From Bacteroidota bacterium (GTDB taxonomy: Bacteria; Bacteroidota; Bacteroidia; Chitinophagales; Chitinophagaceae): a stretch of 53,457 nt of DNA. The DNA lies in contig JAFDXG010000184.1 of assembly GCA_018268105.1 (NCBI GenBank), positions 1 to 53,457 of the forward strand. Reading direction: 5' to 3'. The translations under genes and the position numbers were made by a program. Of this stretch, positions 14,742 to 24,415 are shown one piece after another (within the stretch, counting starts at the first letter, position 1; every line of letters begins with the position of its first letter). Under the pieces are notes generated by a model. It was given only the letters and a program-made list of their open reading frames with translations, did not search any database and was not told where the DNA came from.

Positions 14742-17700
14742 TACTTCACCACTTCAATCCATTTCCCTTCATTACCGGCACTTATTGTATTATCATACAT
14801 CGCTTCGCAATAAGTACCTGGCAGAAAATATTTTCCGAGGTACGCAGCATTCAGCATTACAAAATAAGTGAGCGTTTCTCCTTCTTTGATATCAAAATGA
14901 GTGTATACCCTATCGTCACGAATATCGAGATAAGTATAGGGAGATGATTTAAAGCTTCCTTCATTGTCAAGCATCCTGGTATTGAGAATTTCCCACCCAC
15001 CGGGAAAAATCTGCGAAAGAGTCATATTGCTATAGCGCCCAAGTAAACCGGGATTACGAATGCTCACCTTCGCTACAAAATCAGTTCCCTGCTTCAGTTG
15101 AGTTATATTACTAATTGCTTTACCATCAAGAGAAAGATAACTTACCTGCATAGATAGAACATCAGGATTAACGGCTATCTTAACCCGTTCACCAGTCAGC
15201 GGTTTACCCTGTACAATCAATTTCACATACAGTTCATTGTTTCCCTTATTTATCACATTTATTTTTTTATTGAGGGCTGCAGGATTTGCATCAATCTGAG
15301 CTATATAAGATTTGCTGCTGATATTAATATTTTTCCCATTCACATTTAGCTGCGCCATTATTTTTTCACCACTCACATTCTCTCCACAATAAGAGGCTAT
15401 GGCTATCAGGCTGTATGCAGTAGTTTGGGTGCTGTACCAATTTTCAGTTGCAAGGTCTGCCGATATTTCTTTCAGTACAGACGAAGCTTCATTTCTTTTA
15501 CCCATAATCGTGAGGGTTTCCAGTACCATAGCCTGATCACGAAGGACAGATCCATAAGTAATACCCGGGGATTTCCGTGGCTTAAAAGAAGTTGGCAACC
15601 CATTGATCAAAGTAGCTGCTGTTTTCTGCTGACCGGCAAGCTGATAGGCAGCAGCCAGCCGCCACTTGGCTTCGGGAGAGAGATACTTAAATTCCTTCAG
15701 CCGGTTCATCGCCCCAAGATCAGGTGATTTTGCCAATGCCAGAAGGTATAAACGGTATGATTGCATGAGGTCGGCACCGTAAAAATCAGAAGCTGATAGC
15801 GACCATTCATTAACTTTTGATCGCTGATAAGTAGTCCATTGCTGCAACATTTCTACAGGTATTATATACCCTTTCTCCTGAGCTTTAAGTAAAAAATGCC
15901 CGGCATAACTCGTCCCCCATTCATCACTTTCCGTAAGTCCGGGCCAATAACTAAAACCACCATCCGGCCGTTGAAAATTTTTAAGCTTTTCTATACCAGC
16001 ACGTATATTCGTTTGTATTTCTGCTTTCCTGCGATCACTTAGGTCTGTCAACTGATTCAATACCAGTTGGGGAAATACTGATGAAATAGTTTGCTCAATA
16101 CATCCGTAGGGATATTGAATAAGATAGTCAAGTCTTTTTTCAAGATTAATAGAAGGTATACTTGAAATTTCTATAGTTGCTTTCCCGTTTTGCGGAATAC
16201 CTATGGGTACAATGGTTTCACTCCACTGCTGTCCGGTTGGCAGTGAGGCCGACAACACATTTGTAACCACAGGATTGGGGTTCCGCACATCCAATTCCAC
16301 ATCATAATCAGCCTTCTCTCCCCCGCCTGATGCTGTTAGTTTTACTTTTCCAATACCCGTATGTTCTTTTACTTTTACGTCAAAATAAACCATTTGCTCA
16401 CCGGGTGAAGCAAAGCTTATCTGCTGTGTGGCACTACCAACAGGTTCAAGATAATCATTGTTTTGCATTGACACAGTAACACTTCGAATATTGTTATCCA
16501 TAGCAAAAACAGTTACCGGGAGTTTAATCGTCTCCAGCGGGCCTAATACCCGGGGCACAGTGCCCAGCAACATCAGCGGTTTTTTTACAACTATAGTCTT
16601 CTCAGCAAAACCATAAGCGCCGTTATTGGCGGCCACTACCATTGCACGAACGGATCCGATATATGGCGGAAGCTGAAATTTACGCGTTTGTTTTTCTCCT
16701 TTTCCCAGATAGAAAGGCCCAAAATATTTTACAACCGGTTTAAACCGGTTTGCGCGGTTTTCTTTGGCGCCGCCTCCCGGGGCTTCATCCCCACCAATCG
16801 TGAGGATACGTTCTAACCCGCTGCCCCATGCGCCAATTACATTATCAAAAATATCCCAGCTTTTTACGCCTAAAGCTTCTCTTGCATAAAATGAAGCATG
16901 AGGATCAGGAGTTTTAAATCTTGTGAGATCAAGTAACCCCTCATCTACGATAGCTACACAATATGCCATTGCTTTACCCGAGGTTTCGGATATTGTAAAT
17001 GTTGATGCCTCCTCCGGGCGAATAACAGCAGGAATATTCATAACTGGGTTGAGCGTGGTATTTTTGTCTTCTATCAATATCGGTATCACCCCATACATTC
17101 GAATGGGCAGATCATTTATAGTTTGCGCATGCGGCTGCAATAGGCTGACATACGCATACACGTTTGGCGCCATACCAGACTCGGTTTTGAATTTGTAAAT
17201 GGTTTGCCCCTGCTGTGTTTCCACCCAGTCGGTTTTGATAATACGGCTGCCGGATTCAATACTTATTAACGCCCGGCCTCCTTTGCTACTTGGTATATTA
17301 AGACTCACTTCTTCACCTGTATTGTACTTTTCTTTATCGGATGTAAATGACAGCATAGCTGCAGCAGAAGGATTATCAGCATTGTTTCTTGTTTGCCACC
17401 AGGGATCATCAAAGTAAACAACCTGCCCTGTAGTGTGCCCGCTTTGCTTATCTCTTACCAACACCAGGTAACGTCCCCATTCTTTTCCGGGAGCAGTAAA
17501 ATGCCATTTACCAACGCCTTCTGTTAAACGGAGTGTATCTTTTTTCAGAAGTTTGTTATAAGTATCCTGTGTAAAATTAGAAAGTCCGTCACCGGTATTA
17601 TCCCACCACCAGCGCCAGGTTATCCGGTACATTTCCACTACCACCGTCTGCGCCCCTTTCAGAAGGTTACCTTCTGCATCTACATTTACTACCGGCAGAT

Positions 17701-20335
17701 CGTAACTTTTATCAGTCATCAAAAATCCCCAGGGTTTCTGTCCTTCGGGCATTTTAATTCCCACATAGCTATTATACGGGCTATAAGGCAACAACAAGTT
17801 ATCTACGCTAAAGGCGCCACCGGGCTCAAACACTTTTATTAATAAACTTGCACGGAGCATCCCAGGTGCATTAGTGCCGGTATTAAATTTTACGCTCACC
17901 GGCGCCTCACCGTTTTCATTCAGCGTTCCATCAAATATGGTTTTTGTTTCAGTTTTATACGCTGTAGAAGGGTCATCAAAATGATACCCGGCATATTTCT
18001 TAAACCCTGTTTTCCGGGCATATAATGAAGCATCAATTTTGGCTTTCAAATTTTTTGCGGGGGCACCAAATAACCACTGAGAAATTAACTTGCCATTGGT
18101 TACCCCATTCTTACCCAGTACCGGGTCTTTACCAAAGTCTAGATTAATTTTAAGACGATTAGGCATTACCGTTTCCACTTTCAGTCTTTTTTCAAACACA
18201 GCTCCGCCAACTTTTATTTTAGCCAGCCAGTTACCTGTTGGGGCAGCAGCATCGGTAGATGTAGTAAATACATAAAAACCATGTTCGCCTTTGGTCTCAA
18301 TCATCCGCTTGTATAATTGCCCCTGCGGGTTAAATAAATTAAACTCAACAGGATGCTCAGCAGGCAAATTGTTCGCTTTGTCCTCTATTACAAAATTGAT
18401 ATACATGGTATCCCCGGGTCGCCAAACACCACGTTCACCAAAAATGAATCCTTTGATTCCGTTTTTGACTTCTTCACCATCAACATCAAACCGGCTTAAC
18501 ATTAAAGAGTTCCCATCGTCAAGTTTTAAATATCCTTTTTCATTTCCTTTGGTAGCTATCAGCAGGTAGGGTTTCTTTTTGAGATCAAATCTTGCCAACC
18601 CTTTGTCATCGCTTTTGGTTGTTAAGAGCAATTGTTGCTGAAAATCGAGCAACCTGAGCTCTACACCTGCCAAAGGTGCTGTTGTGAGTAAATCGGTAAC
18701 GGCGACAAGCATTCCATTGTCGTTGGCACGTTTTGCAGTTAATCCGATATTAGAGGCAAGTATATTGCGGCTTGCCCATTTTTCCTTATTATAATACGAT
18801 GGGCTACAGGGGTTATTTCTTTGTCGCCAGTTATAGCCATAAGGGTAATAGGCATCATATATTTTCCAGAAATCTTCATCACTGTCCAGCACATTACTTT
18901 CCTGATCATTGCTATACCATCCGTAATATTCGTCATCTTCTTCTTTATCTTTCTTATCAGTATCCTTACAGGTGTATAATGAGTATTCCGGGCGAAAACC
19001 GATTGTAACATGATAAATAGCTCCGGGTTCAGCCTTCAGGTACTTATCTATATCAAGTGAAAATTTTTGCCGTTTGTGAAGATCGAGAGTTTTGTCACTA
19101 TCGAGCCTTATGATTTTTTGTACAACAGGTGCGGCTACACGCCGGAGGTCTGTTTCACCATCAAGGCTATTTGTCTGTAAAAACTGTGGGATATTATTTT
19201 GATAAATTTTAATAATACTGACGTCTACTGCACTAAGATTAATACTTTCAAAGGGTAATACCAGCCGCCCGGAATTAGGAAGAATTACACCCGTGCCCTG
19301 TATTTTTACAGAAGGTAGCCGGTTTTCAAAAAATATATTGGCAGTAAAAGCCTGCTCCAGTTTAACTCCCCAGTTATTCTGAATACCACTATTGATATTT
19401 ACAGTATAATTTCCGTCAAGCTGGTCTGTCACAAATAATTTCACTTCACTGCCATCAATATTGTAACTCAAGTCACCTTTATCTGTAATCGTAACCAATC
19501 CATTTAATGATTGATTGGCAGCCACTGCATCGGAAAACTGTACCAACACATAATTATCAGCATCCTGAACAGACCTTACGGATAACACTTTAAAATCTCC
19601 TACTGCAGGTACATCAATAGTGCTCCCGCCTTTGTCATTTACTCCAAGTGATGCACCATCCCATTTCAACTGCAATGAAGTTGCTTTAGATAATCTTTTT
19701 ATCCCGTCAATCCTGAAGCGGTGCATTCTTCCCATTTCATTATGCTCCCATTTAATTGCAACAGTACTTCCGTCATAATCTGCCTGAAGTATCTTTTCAA
19801 TTGCAGCAGACGCTTCTACATCTGCGGTTTCAACTACTCCTGTATACGTCATCATTTCCTTAGAATTGCCGGAAACTTTTAATCCATAATCAGTCACCTG
19901 GAAACCCGGCTTTACCGCCTGCACTGTAAAACGGAATGTTTTATACTGATCAGGTACATTAGTGGCTTTGCCAAGATCAAAATCCACAGTATATAATTGA
20001 TCTGGTTTGAGATTTTCATCTGGTTTAAATTCTATAGTCAGTGCATCAACCCAGTATGTTTTCCCTTTAACCTGGGGAGTGAAACTGAAAAATTTTTCTT
20101 TCAGGGGTTCATTAACACTATGAGTGGATGGAGATTCTTCGGTTAACCGTACACGTATGGCACCTGTTTTGGATATTACACCTGAGGTATAGCCATCAAT
20201 ATATTTACTGAAAGCAGGGTCAACAGGGACGATTTTCACTTTTCTGTTACAGGATTCCAGCATACTGCCGGCAACAAATATTATCAGTAAAAAAACAATG
20301 TATTCTCTTCGAAAATAAAAGGATGGCCTAATCAT
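14741..20335 (-). CDS. Alpha-2-macroglobulin family lipoprotein
   Basis: A very large (1864 residues) cell-envelope protein. The N-terminus has a hydrophobic stretch followed by the lipobox-like LESC, so it is probably lipid-anchored in the periplasm or on the outer membrane. Successive macroglobulin (beta-sandwich) domains follow. RGVWRPGDTMYINF marks the MG-type repeat. FFGPFYLGKGEKQ-like and RKFQLPPYIGSVRAMVVAA sequences precede the helical thioester domain. The reactive thioester motif is intact: Cys1412 to Gln1415 in YPYGCIEQ. Bacterial members trap foreign proteases that enter the envelope. Unlike the enterobacterial arrangement, no penicillin-binding protein 1C gene is adjacent. A second macroglobulin gene lies at 44468-50632. 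Confidence 0.9.
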   Translation of the reverse strand: MIRPSFYFRREYIVFLLIIFVAGSMLESCNRKVKIVPVDPAFSKYIDGYTSGVISKTGAIRVRLTEESPSTHSVNEPLKEKFFSFTPQVKGKTYWVDALTIEFKPDENLKPDQLYTVDFDLGKATNVPDQYKTFRFTVQAVKPGFQVTDYGLKVSGNSKEMMTYTGVVETADVEASAAIEKILQADYDGSTVAIKWEHNEMGRMHRFRIDGIKRLSKATSLQLKWDGASLGVNDKGGSTIDVPAVGDFKVLSVRSVQDADNYVLVQFSDAVAANQSLNGLVTITDKGDLSYNIDGSEVKLFVTDQLDGNYTVNINSGIQNNWGVKLEQAFTANIFFENRLPSVKIQGTGVILPNSGRLVLPFESINLSAVDVSIIKIYQNNIPQFLQTNSLDGETDLRRVAAPVVQKIIRLDSDKTLDLHKRQKFSLDIDKYLKAEPGAIYHVTIGFRPEYSLYTCKDTDKKDKEEDDEYYGWYSNDQESNVLDSDEDFWKIYDAYYPYGYNWRQRNNPCSPSYYNKEKWASRNILASNIGLTAKRANDNGMLVAVTDLLTTAPLAGVELRLLDFQQQLLLTTKSDDKGLARFDLKKKPYLLIATKGNEKGYLKLDDGNSLMLSRFDVDGEEVKNGIKGFIFGERGVWRPGDTMYINFVIEDKANNLPAEHPVEFNLFNPQGQLYKRMIETKGEHGFYVFTTSTDAAAPTGNWLAKIKVGGAVFEKRLKVETVMPNRLKINLDFGKDPVLGKNGVTNGKLISQWLFGAPAKNLKAKIDASLYARKTGFKKYAGYHFDDPSTAYKTETKTIFDGTLNENGEAPVSVKFNTGTNAPGMLRASLLIKVFEPGGAFSVDNLLLPYSPYNSYVGIKMPEGQKPWGFLMTDKSYDLPVVNVDAEGNLLKGAQTVVVEMYRITWRWWWDNTGDGLSNFTQDTYNKLLKKDTLRLTEGVGKWHFTAPGKEWGRYLVLVRDKQSGHTTGQVVYFDDPWWQTRNNADNPSAAAMLSFTSDKEKYNTGEEVSLNIPSSKGGRALISIESGSRIIKTDWVETQQGQTIYKFKTESGMAPNVYAYVSLLQPHAQTINDLPIRMYGVIPILIEDKNTTLNPVMNIPAVIRPEEASTFTISETSGKAMAYCVAIVDEGLLDLTRFKTPDPHASFYAREALGVKSWDIFDNVIGAWGSGLERILTIGGDEAPGGGAKENRANRFKPVVKYFGPFYLGKGEKQTRKFQLPPYIGSVRAMVVAANNGAYGFAEKTIVVKKPLMLLGTVPRVLGPLETIKLPVTVFAMDNNIRSVTVSMQNNDYLEPVGSATQQISFASPGEQMVYFDVKVKEHTGIGKVKLTASGGGEKADYDVELDVRNPNPVVTNVLSASLPTGQQWSETIVPIGIPQNGKATIEISSIPSINLEKRLDYLIQYPYGCIEQTISSVFPQLVLNQLTDLSDRRKAEIQTNIRAGIEKLKNFQRPDGGFSYWPGLTESDEWGTSYAGHFLLKAQEKGYIIPVEMLQQWTTYQRSKVNEWSLSASDFYGADLMQSYRLYLLALAKSPDLGAMNRLKEFKYLSPEAKWRLAAAYQLAGQQKTAATLINGLPTSFKPRKSPGITYGSVLRDQAMVLETLTIMGKRNEASSVLKEISADLATENWYSTQTTAYSLIAIASYCGENVSGEKIMAQLNVNGKNINISSKSYIAQIDANPAALNKKINVINKGNNELYVKLIVQGKPLTGERVKIAVNPDVLSMQVSYLSLDGKAISNITQLKQGTDFVAKVSIRNPGLLGRYSNMTLSQIFPGGWEILNTRMLDNEGSFKSSPYTYLDIRDDRVYTHFDIKEGETLTYFVMLNAAYLGKYFLPGTYCEAMYDNTISAGNEGKWIEVVK

Positions 20336-20941
20336 ATCATCTGCATTTTATAGATTGTAAAGCAAGGTAAATATTTTTATGACTGCAAAGAATTATTGGG
20401 AACTTTCCAAAATTTCGCTTTATCAAAAATTCCAATTGTTGTTGACACCAATGCCGTCAACTTAATAGCAAAGCTTGAGGGATAGAAAGCACAGTCTTGT
20501 TTTTCCGGCACATGCCGGGGCGATCGGTCAGGTCTGGTATGCCTGCAAAACATTTTTATACCGATGGCACTTTTGCGAAAGAATGGAATATTTATAAACT
20601 TGAATGATCCTGAAAGTTGTAAAATCATCAGTCTGTTGACGTCATTGAATGTAATTCCCAAAAACATAAACCTCTTCACTCGTCAGTGCGAACCGCCGGG
20701 GCAACTCACAAGAATTGTGACTGTTGCGCGGCGAAGCAATCTCATCCTTATAACATAGCAGACTGATTCTCCCGGCGTAACAATCTTTTCATTCAAAACC
20801 TCATCAGGGCGGTATCGCAGTGTAGCAGGGTAGTTTGAGTATTTGTATCTGGCTTTTTCTGCATGAATTATATATAAATTGAGTTGCACCTTCCCTATAC
20901 TAATCCGTTGGTTAACATTTTTGAAAAACCAGTTACACTCA
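20336..20941. other. 606-base region without a confident gene
   Basis: No frame has the length and composition of a gene here. On the plus strand 20378-20485 reads KELLGTFQNFALS and then KIPIVVDTNAVNLIA before a stop. This resembles the DADALN segment of NnrD-type ADP-dependent NAD(P)H-hydrate dehydratases, and may be a decayed remnant. Around 20680-20755 there is an imperfect, GC-rich inverted sequence (GTTGCGCGGCGAAGCAATCTC) like dispersed REP elements. Both readings are weak. Confidence 0.35.
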
Positions 20942-21766
20942 CTAATGATGATCAATTTCTTTTGAAATTGTGGCTACTTCCTGCAACAATAACGGGAATG
21001 CCGGTTCGGGCATATTGCCATGATTGAAGCCCTGCAGTTCATATAAAACCGTATTTTTATGCCCGGCTATTTTAAGCATCCTGGCCAGGTAAGCATTTTC
21101 TTCATACCTCGCTAACATTTCCATATTTCTATCACCTGTAATGAGCATTATCGGTGGGGCATCTGCACGGATATGATAAAGCGGGGCATAATCGTCAATC
21201 ACAGGTTGCATATCATTTAAGCCTCTTTCTTTTCTCACAGTAAAGTGTGTAACTACCTGCCCGCTGAATGGAATGAGTGCTGCTATATCATCTGCATTAA
21301 CATTATATTTAGCAAGGTATTTTTTGTCAAGGGTTATCATCATACTAAGATATGCTCCTGCAGAATGACCTGAAACAAAAATCAAACTGCTGTCTCCGCC
21401 ATAATCTGCAATATGCCTGAATACCCAAGCAACAGCCGCAGCCGCATCTTCAATATATGCCGGGGCATGTACTTTTGGCGAAAACCGGTAACCCACTCCT
21501 GCTACTGCATATCCTTTTTCCATTAAAGCACGTGGAATTTCCTTATGACCACTCACAATGCCTCCCCCATGAAACCAAATTATGGTAGGGAAGTGTTTCC
21601 TGTTTTTAGGATAATATAAGTCAAGCCGGCATTGCGATGCTATATAACTATCTGCTGCATTCATCTTTTCGTCATAATAGCGTATATCCGTTTGAGTGAG
21701 ATACTGTTGCTGTGCCATTGCAGCACTACTGCTGAGCAGCAGGATAGCGACGATGATCCTTTTCAT
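20942..21766 (-). CDS. Alpha/beta hydrolase (BD-FAE-like esterase/lipase)
   Basis: A 274-residue secreted serine hydrolase with a signal peptide ending in AMAQ. The oxyanion loop HGGG is at 66-69 and the nucleophile Ser135 lies in SGHSAGAY. The acid is likely Asp212 (ITGDRN) and the base His249 (FNHGN). HGGG and the lid-less layout fit the hormone-sensitive-lipase/BD-FAE group of carboxylesterases, some of which remove acetyl or feruloyl groups from polysaccharides; the substrate is not known here. It lies 27 bases downstream of the S9 peptidase gene on the same strand and is probably cotranscribed with it. Confidence 0.85.
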   Translation of the reverse strand: MKRIIVAILLLSSSAAMAQQQYLTQTDIRYYDEKMNAADSYIASQCRLDLYYPKNRKHFPTIIWFHGGGIVSGHKEIPRALMEKGYAVAGVGYRFSPKVHAPAYIEDAAAAVAWVFRHIADYGGDSSLIFVSGHSAGAYLSMMITLDKKYLAKYNVNADDIAALIPFSGQVVTHFTVRKERGLNDMQPVIDDYAPLYHIRADAPPIMLITGDRNMEMLARYEENAYLARMLKIAGHKNTVLYELQGFNHGNMPEPAFPLLLQEVATISKEIDHH

Positions 21767-21793
21767 GTAACCTGATTTAAGCTGACAAAATAA

Positions 21794-24178
21794 TCATTGT
21801 TTTAATTCCTGCTCAAAGAGCCTGAATATTCTTTTGTATTCATCTGTCCAACTGGATGGTTCAATAAATCCATGGTCTTCCATTGGATACATTGCCACCT
21901 GCCAGTTGTTTTTTCCTAATTCAATCAATCTTTGAATTAAAAGCATCACATCCTGAAAATGCACATTTATATCCACTACACCATGACAAATGAGAAGATG
22001 ATCCTGCAGCCCTTCTGCAAAATAAATGGGTGAACTTCTGCGGTTTGCAATACTATCTTCAGCAGGTGTATTTAAAATATTGGAAGTATATCCGTGATTG
22101 TAGTGCGCCCAGTCCGTAACCGGGCGAAGTGCTGCTCCTGCTGTAAAGGTTCCCGGGCTGGTAAATAATGCCATTAGCGTAATAAATCCGCCATAGGATC
22201 CGCCATATATACCAATTTTTTTGGGATCAATTCCATACTGATCCACCAGCCATTTAGCGCCGTCAATATTATCTGTAAGGTCTTTGCCACCCATGTAACG
22301 ATAGATACCCGTTCTCCAGTCACGTCCATATCCTGCACTACCCCTGTAATCCATATCCAGCACATAATAGCCGTTATCTGCAAGCAGGTTATGAAACATA
22401 TATTCCCTGAAATAACTACTCCACCATTTATGTGCATTCTGCAGGTAGCCTGCACCATGAACAAATATTACTGCAGGCGCTTCCGCATGAGCATTTGTGG
22501 GTTTATACAAACGGGCACGTATTTTAGCACCGTCCCTGGCCGTGATATATACCAGTTCAGGATCGCGCCAATTGTACGACCTGAAATCAGCACTCTGTGC
22601 TTTATTTGTTACCTGCACCAGCTTGCCCCCAGGTTTATTTTCCTGCAAGTATAGTTCCCAGGGTTTATTACTGTAAGAATAAAGTATGGCGATAGTTTTA
22701 CCATCCGGAGAGACTGTAACTTCATTGGCCCCGGTCATTGTTGTAATGCGTTCAGGCATGCCACCTGTTACTGACAATCTGTAAAACTGGTGTTCACCCG
22801 GATCAACAGCATTGGTAGTGATATAAAAATATTTTTTGTCGGGAGATAACATGCAGGTTTGCACTTCGTATTCACCGGAAGTAAGCGCTTTCTTTTCGCC
22901 TGAAACAAGATCAACACTATACAAATGTGAATAGCCGGTTGCTTCGGAACGTAACCATAAATGTTGCTCATCTATCCACCCGGTATTGCCTCCCCAGCTA
23001 CCTGTACCAGGTCCGCCAATCCATGCATCATCATGCTGACGATCGAGCAACGACAGTCTTCCGGTTGCTGCATCCAGCCGCATCAACCAACGGTCTTTAT
23101 TGTCGCGGGCACGAATATCAACAACGGTATATATGCCCTGTGGGGACCAACTAACGGAGCCAATATTCACAGCGCGTAATTCCGGGTTTTTAGTTTTCCT
23201 TTCGAAAGCATTTGGATAGTCTTTCAGAAAATCGGGGACATCGCGGATCCCGGGGATACTGTCGGTTTTCACCACCATTATTGTATCTTTTTCCCTGTCG
23301 TAAATATAAAGTTCCGACGACTCTTCAGGAGCACCTACCTTAGTGCGACCTGCTATGTCCTCCGTAAAACCACTTTCGGTTACATAATCCGGAATAATGG
23401 TGTGCTTTGCACCCTGTGCAGTCGTAATTAATTCATAAGTAATAAATCTTGCGTCGGGACTTACCTGAAGGTCTCTCACTATTTTGTCTCCGGTATATAC
23501 AGGCTTTAGTTCTTTATGTGAGCGTAATAATTTTTCATATTTTTTTTCAGCTTCTTTTTTTTCTTTTCTTTCCCGCAATACCTGCATCCATCTCAACTGG
23601 TCTTTTTTCAACCATGCTTCCTGTAAATTCAATTTTTTGCTTAGTGAATCTTCCGGCGGGGCAACCCCTTTCCTAAAATTTGTAAGTTGAATGGTTTCTC
23701 CAATTGCTATATCAAAAGCATATATATCGTGATCGCGGACATATATAATCCACCTGTCACCATAGGTGAAAGCAGGGTCATGTTCGTTTGCTTCAGTAGC
23801 TGTCAACTGTATGCTCTTTTTTTTCTTAATTTCATTAAAAAAGATATCTCCCTCCTTCGCATATACATAAGCGGTATGATCATGGTTGAATACCAGCGAT
23901 TCAAAATGCACAATATCTCTTTGTTCCTGCAATGTTAGTTTACGGGGAATTGGGTTTCCAACAGTAATTGCATAAAGAGAATCTTCAGGAGCTCCATCAG
24001 GGTTCCATTTAAAATACAGTGTTTTACCATCTGCAGCCCATAACAGTTCAGAAGGAGAGCTCCCAATCCATTTGGGATCGCGCATAATCTTCTCTACCGA
24101 CAAAGGTGAAATTGAATTTTGTCCGGAAACATAATGCATATAGAAGATAAAAAGTAGCAGAATGGCAGTTCTAAACAT
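21794..24178 (-). CDS. S9 family prolyl-oligopeptidase-type peptidase
   Basis: A 794-residue secreted peptidase with a signal peptide ending in VSGQ. The N-terminal two thirds form a WD-like beta-propeller (repeated SPDKKYFYITT and SPDGKTIAILYS strands). The C-terminal alpha/beta hydrolase domain has nucleophile Ser661 in YGGSYGGF, Asp736 in VVDINVHF and His769 in MEDHGF, the order and spacing of the DPP-IV/acylaminoacyl-peptidase group. It probably removes dipeptides or short peptides in the periplasm. It forms a minus-strand unit with the esterase gene downstream; a terminator separates it from the subtilase upstream. Confidence 0.9.
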   Translation of the reverse strand: MFRTAILLLFIFYMHYVSGQNSISPLSVEKIMRDPKWIGSSPSELLWAADGKTLYFKWNPDGAPEDSLYAITVGNPIPRKLTLQEQRDIVHFESLVFNHDHTAYVYAKEGDIFFNEIKKKKSIQLTATEANEHDPAFTYGDRWIIYVRDHDIYAFDIAIGETIQLTNFRKGVAPPEDSLSKKLNLQEAWLKKDQLRWMQVLRERKEKKEAEKKYEKLLRSHKELKPVYTGDKIVRDLQVSPDARFITYELITTAQGAKHTIIPDYVTESGFTEDIAGRTKVGAPEESSELYIYDREKDTIMVVKTDSIPGIRDVPDFLKDYPNAFERKTKNPELRAVNIGSVSWSPQGIYTVVDIRARDNKDRWLMRLDAATGRLSLLDRQHDDAWIGGPGTGSWGGNTGWIDEQHLWLRSEATGYSHLYSVDLVSGEKKALTSGEYEVQTCMLSPDKKYFYITTNAVDPGEHQFYRLSVTGGMPERITTMTGANEVTVSPDGKTIAILYSYSNKPWELYLQENKPGGKLVQVTNKAQSADFRSYNWRDPELVYITARDGAKIRARLYKPTNAHAEAPAVIFVHGAGYLQNAHKWWSSYFREYMFHNLLADNGYYVLDMDYRGSAGYGRDWRTGIYRYMGGKDLTDNIDGAKWLVDQYGIDPKKIGIYGGSYGGFITLMALFTSPGTFTAGAALRPVTDWAHYNHGYTSNILNTPAEDSIANRRSSPIYFAEGLQDHLLICHGVVDINVHFQDVMLLIQRLIELGKNNWQVAMYPMEDHGFIEPSSWTDEYKRIFRLFEQELKQ

Positions 24179-24292
24179 ATAGTAATTATGTTATTGGTTT
24201 CTGAATTTTAGTTTACCATATTTCATCACAACAGTACCGATTGACTTGATTAGTTCTATTCCTGTTTCCGGCCAGTTTCAAAAATACCAACA

Positions 24293-24314
24293 AAAAAGCG
24301 GGATTACTCCCGCC
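24293..24314 (-). terminator. Intrinsic terminator after the subtilase gene
   Basis: On the minus strand, GCGGGA and TCCCGC (24298-24303 and 24308-24313) form a six-base GC-rich stem with a four-base loop, followed by a six-T run. Confidence 0.85.
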
Positions 24315-24415
24315 TTTGAATTTAGTTTTTCATAAATGTATAGATACCCCCATCGTATTATTATCTTCTCTGGTGCAGAGAAGAAATTAGTGTGATAAAT
24401 AGAAAAAATAACAGG

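Noticed and set aside
20377..20955. Two minus-strand frames of 90-100 codons
   Set aside because: No recognisable domain, no proper start context, unusual composition; they fall in a region with a possible gene remnant and a dispersed repeat.
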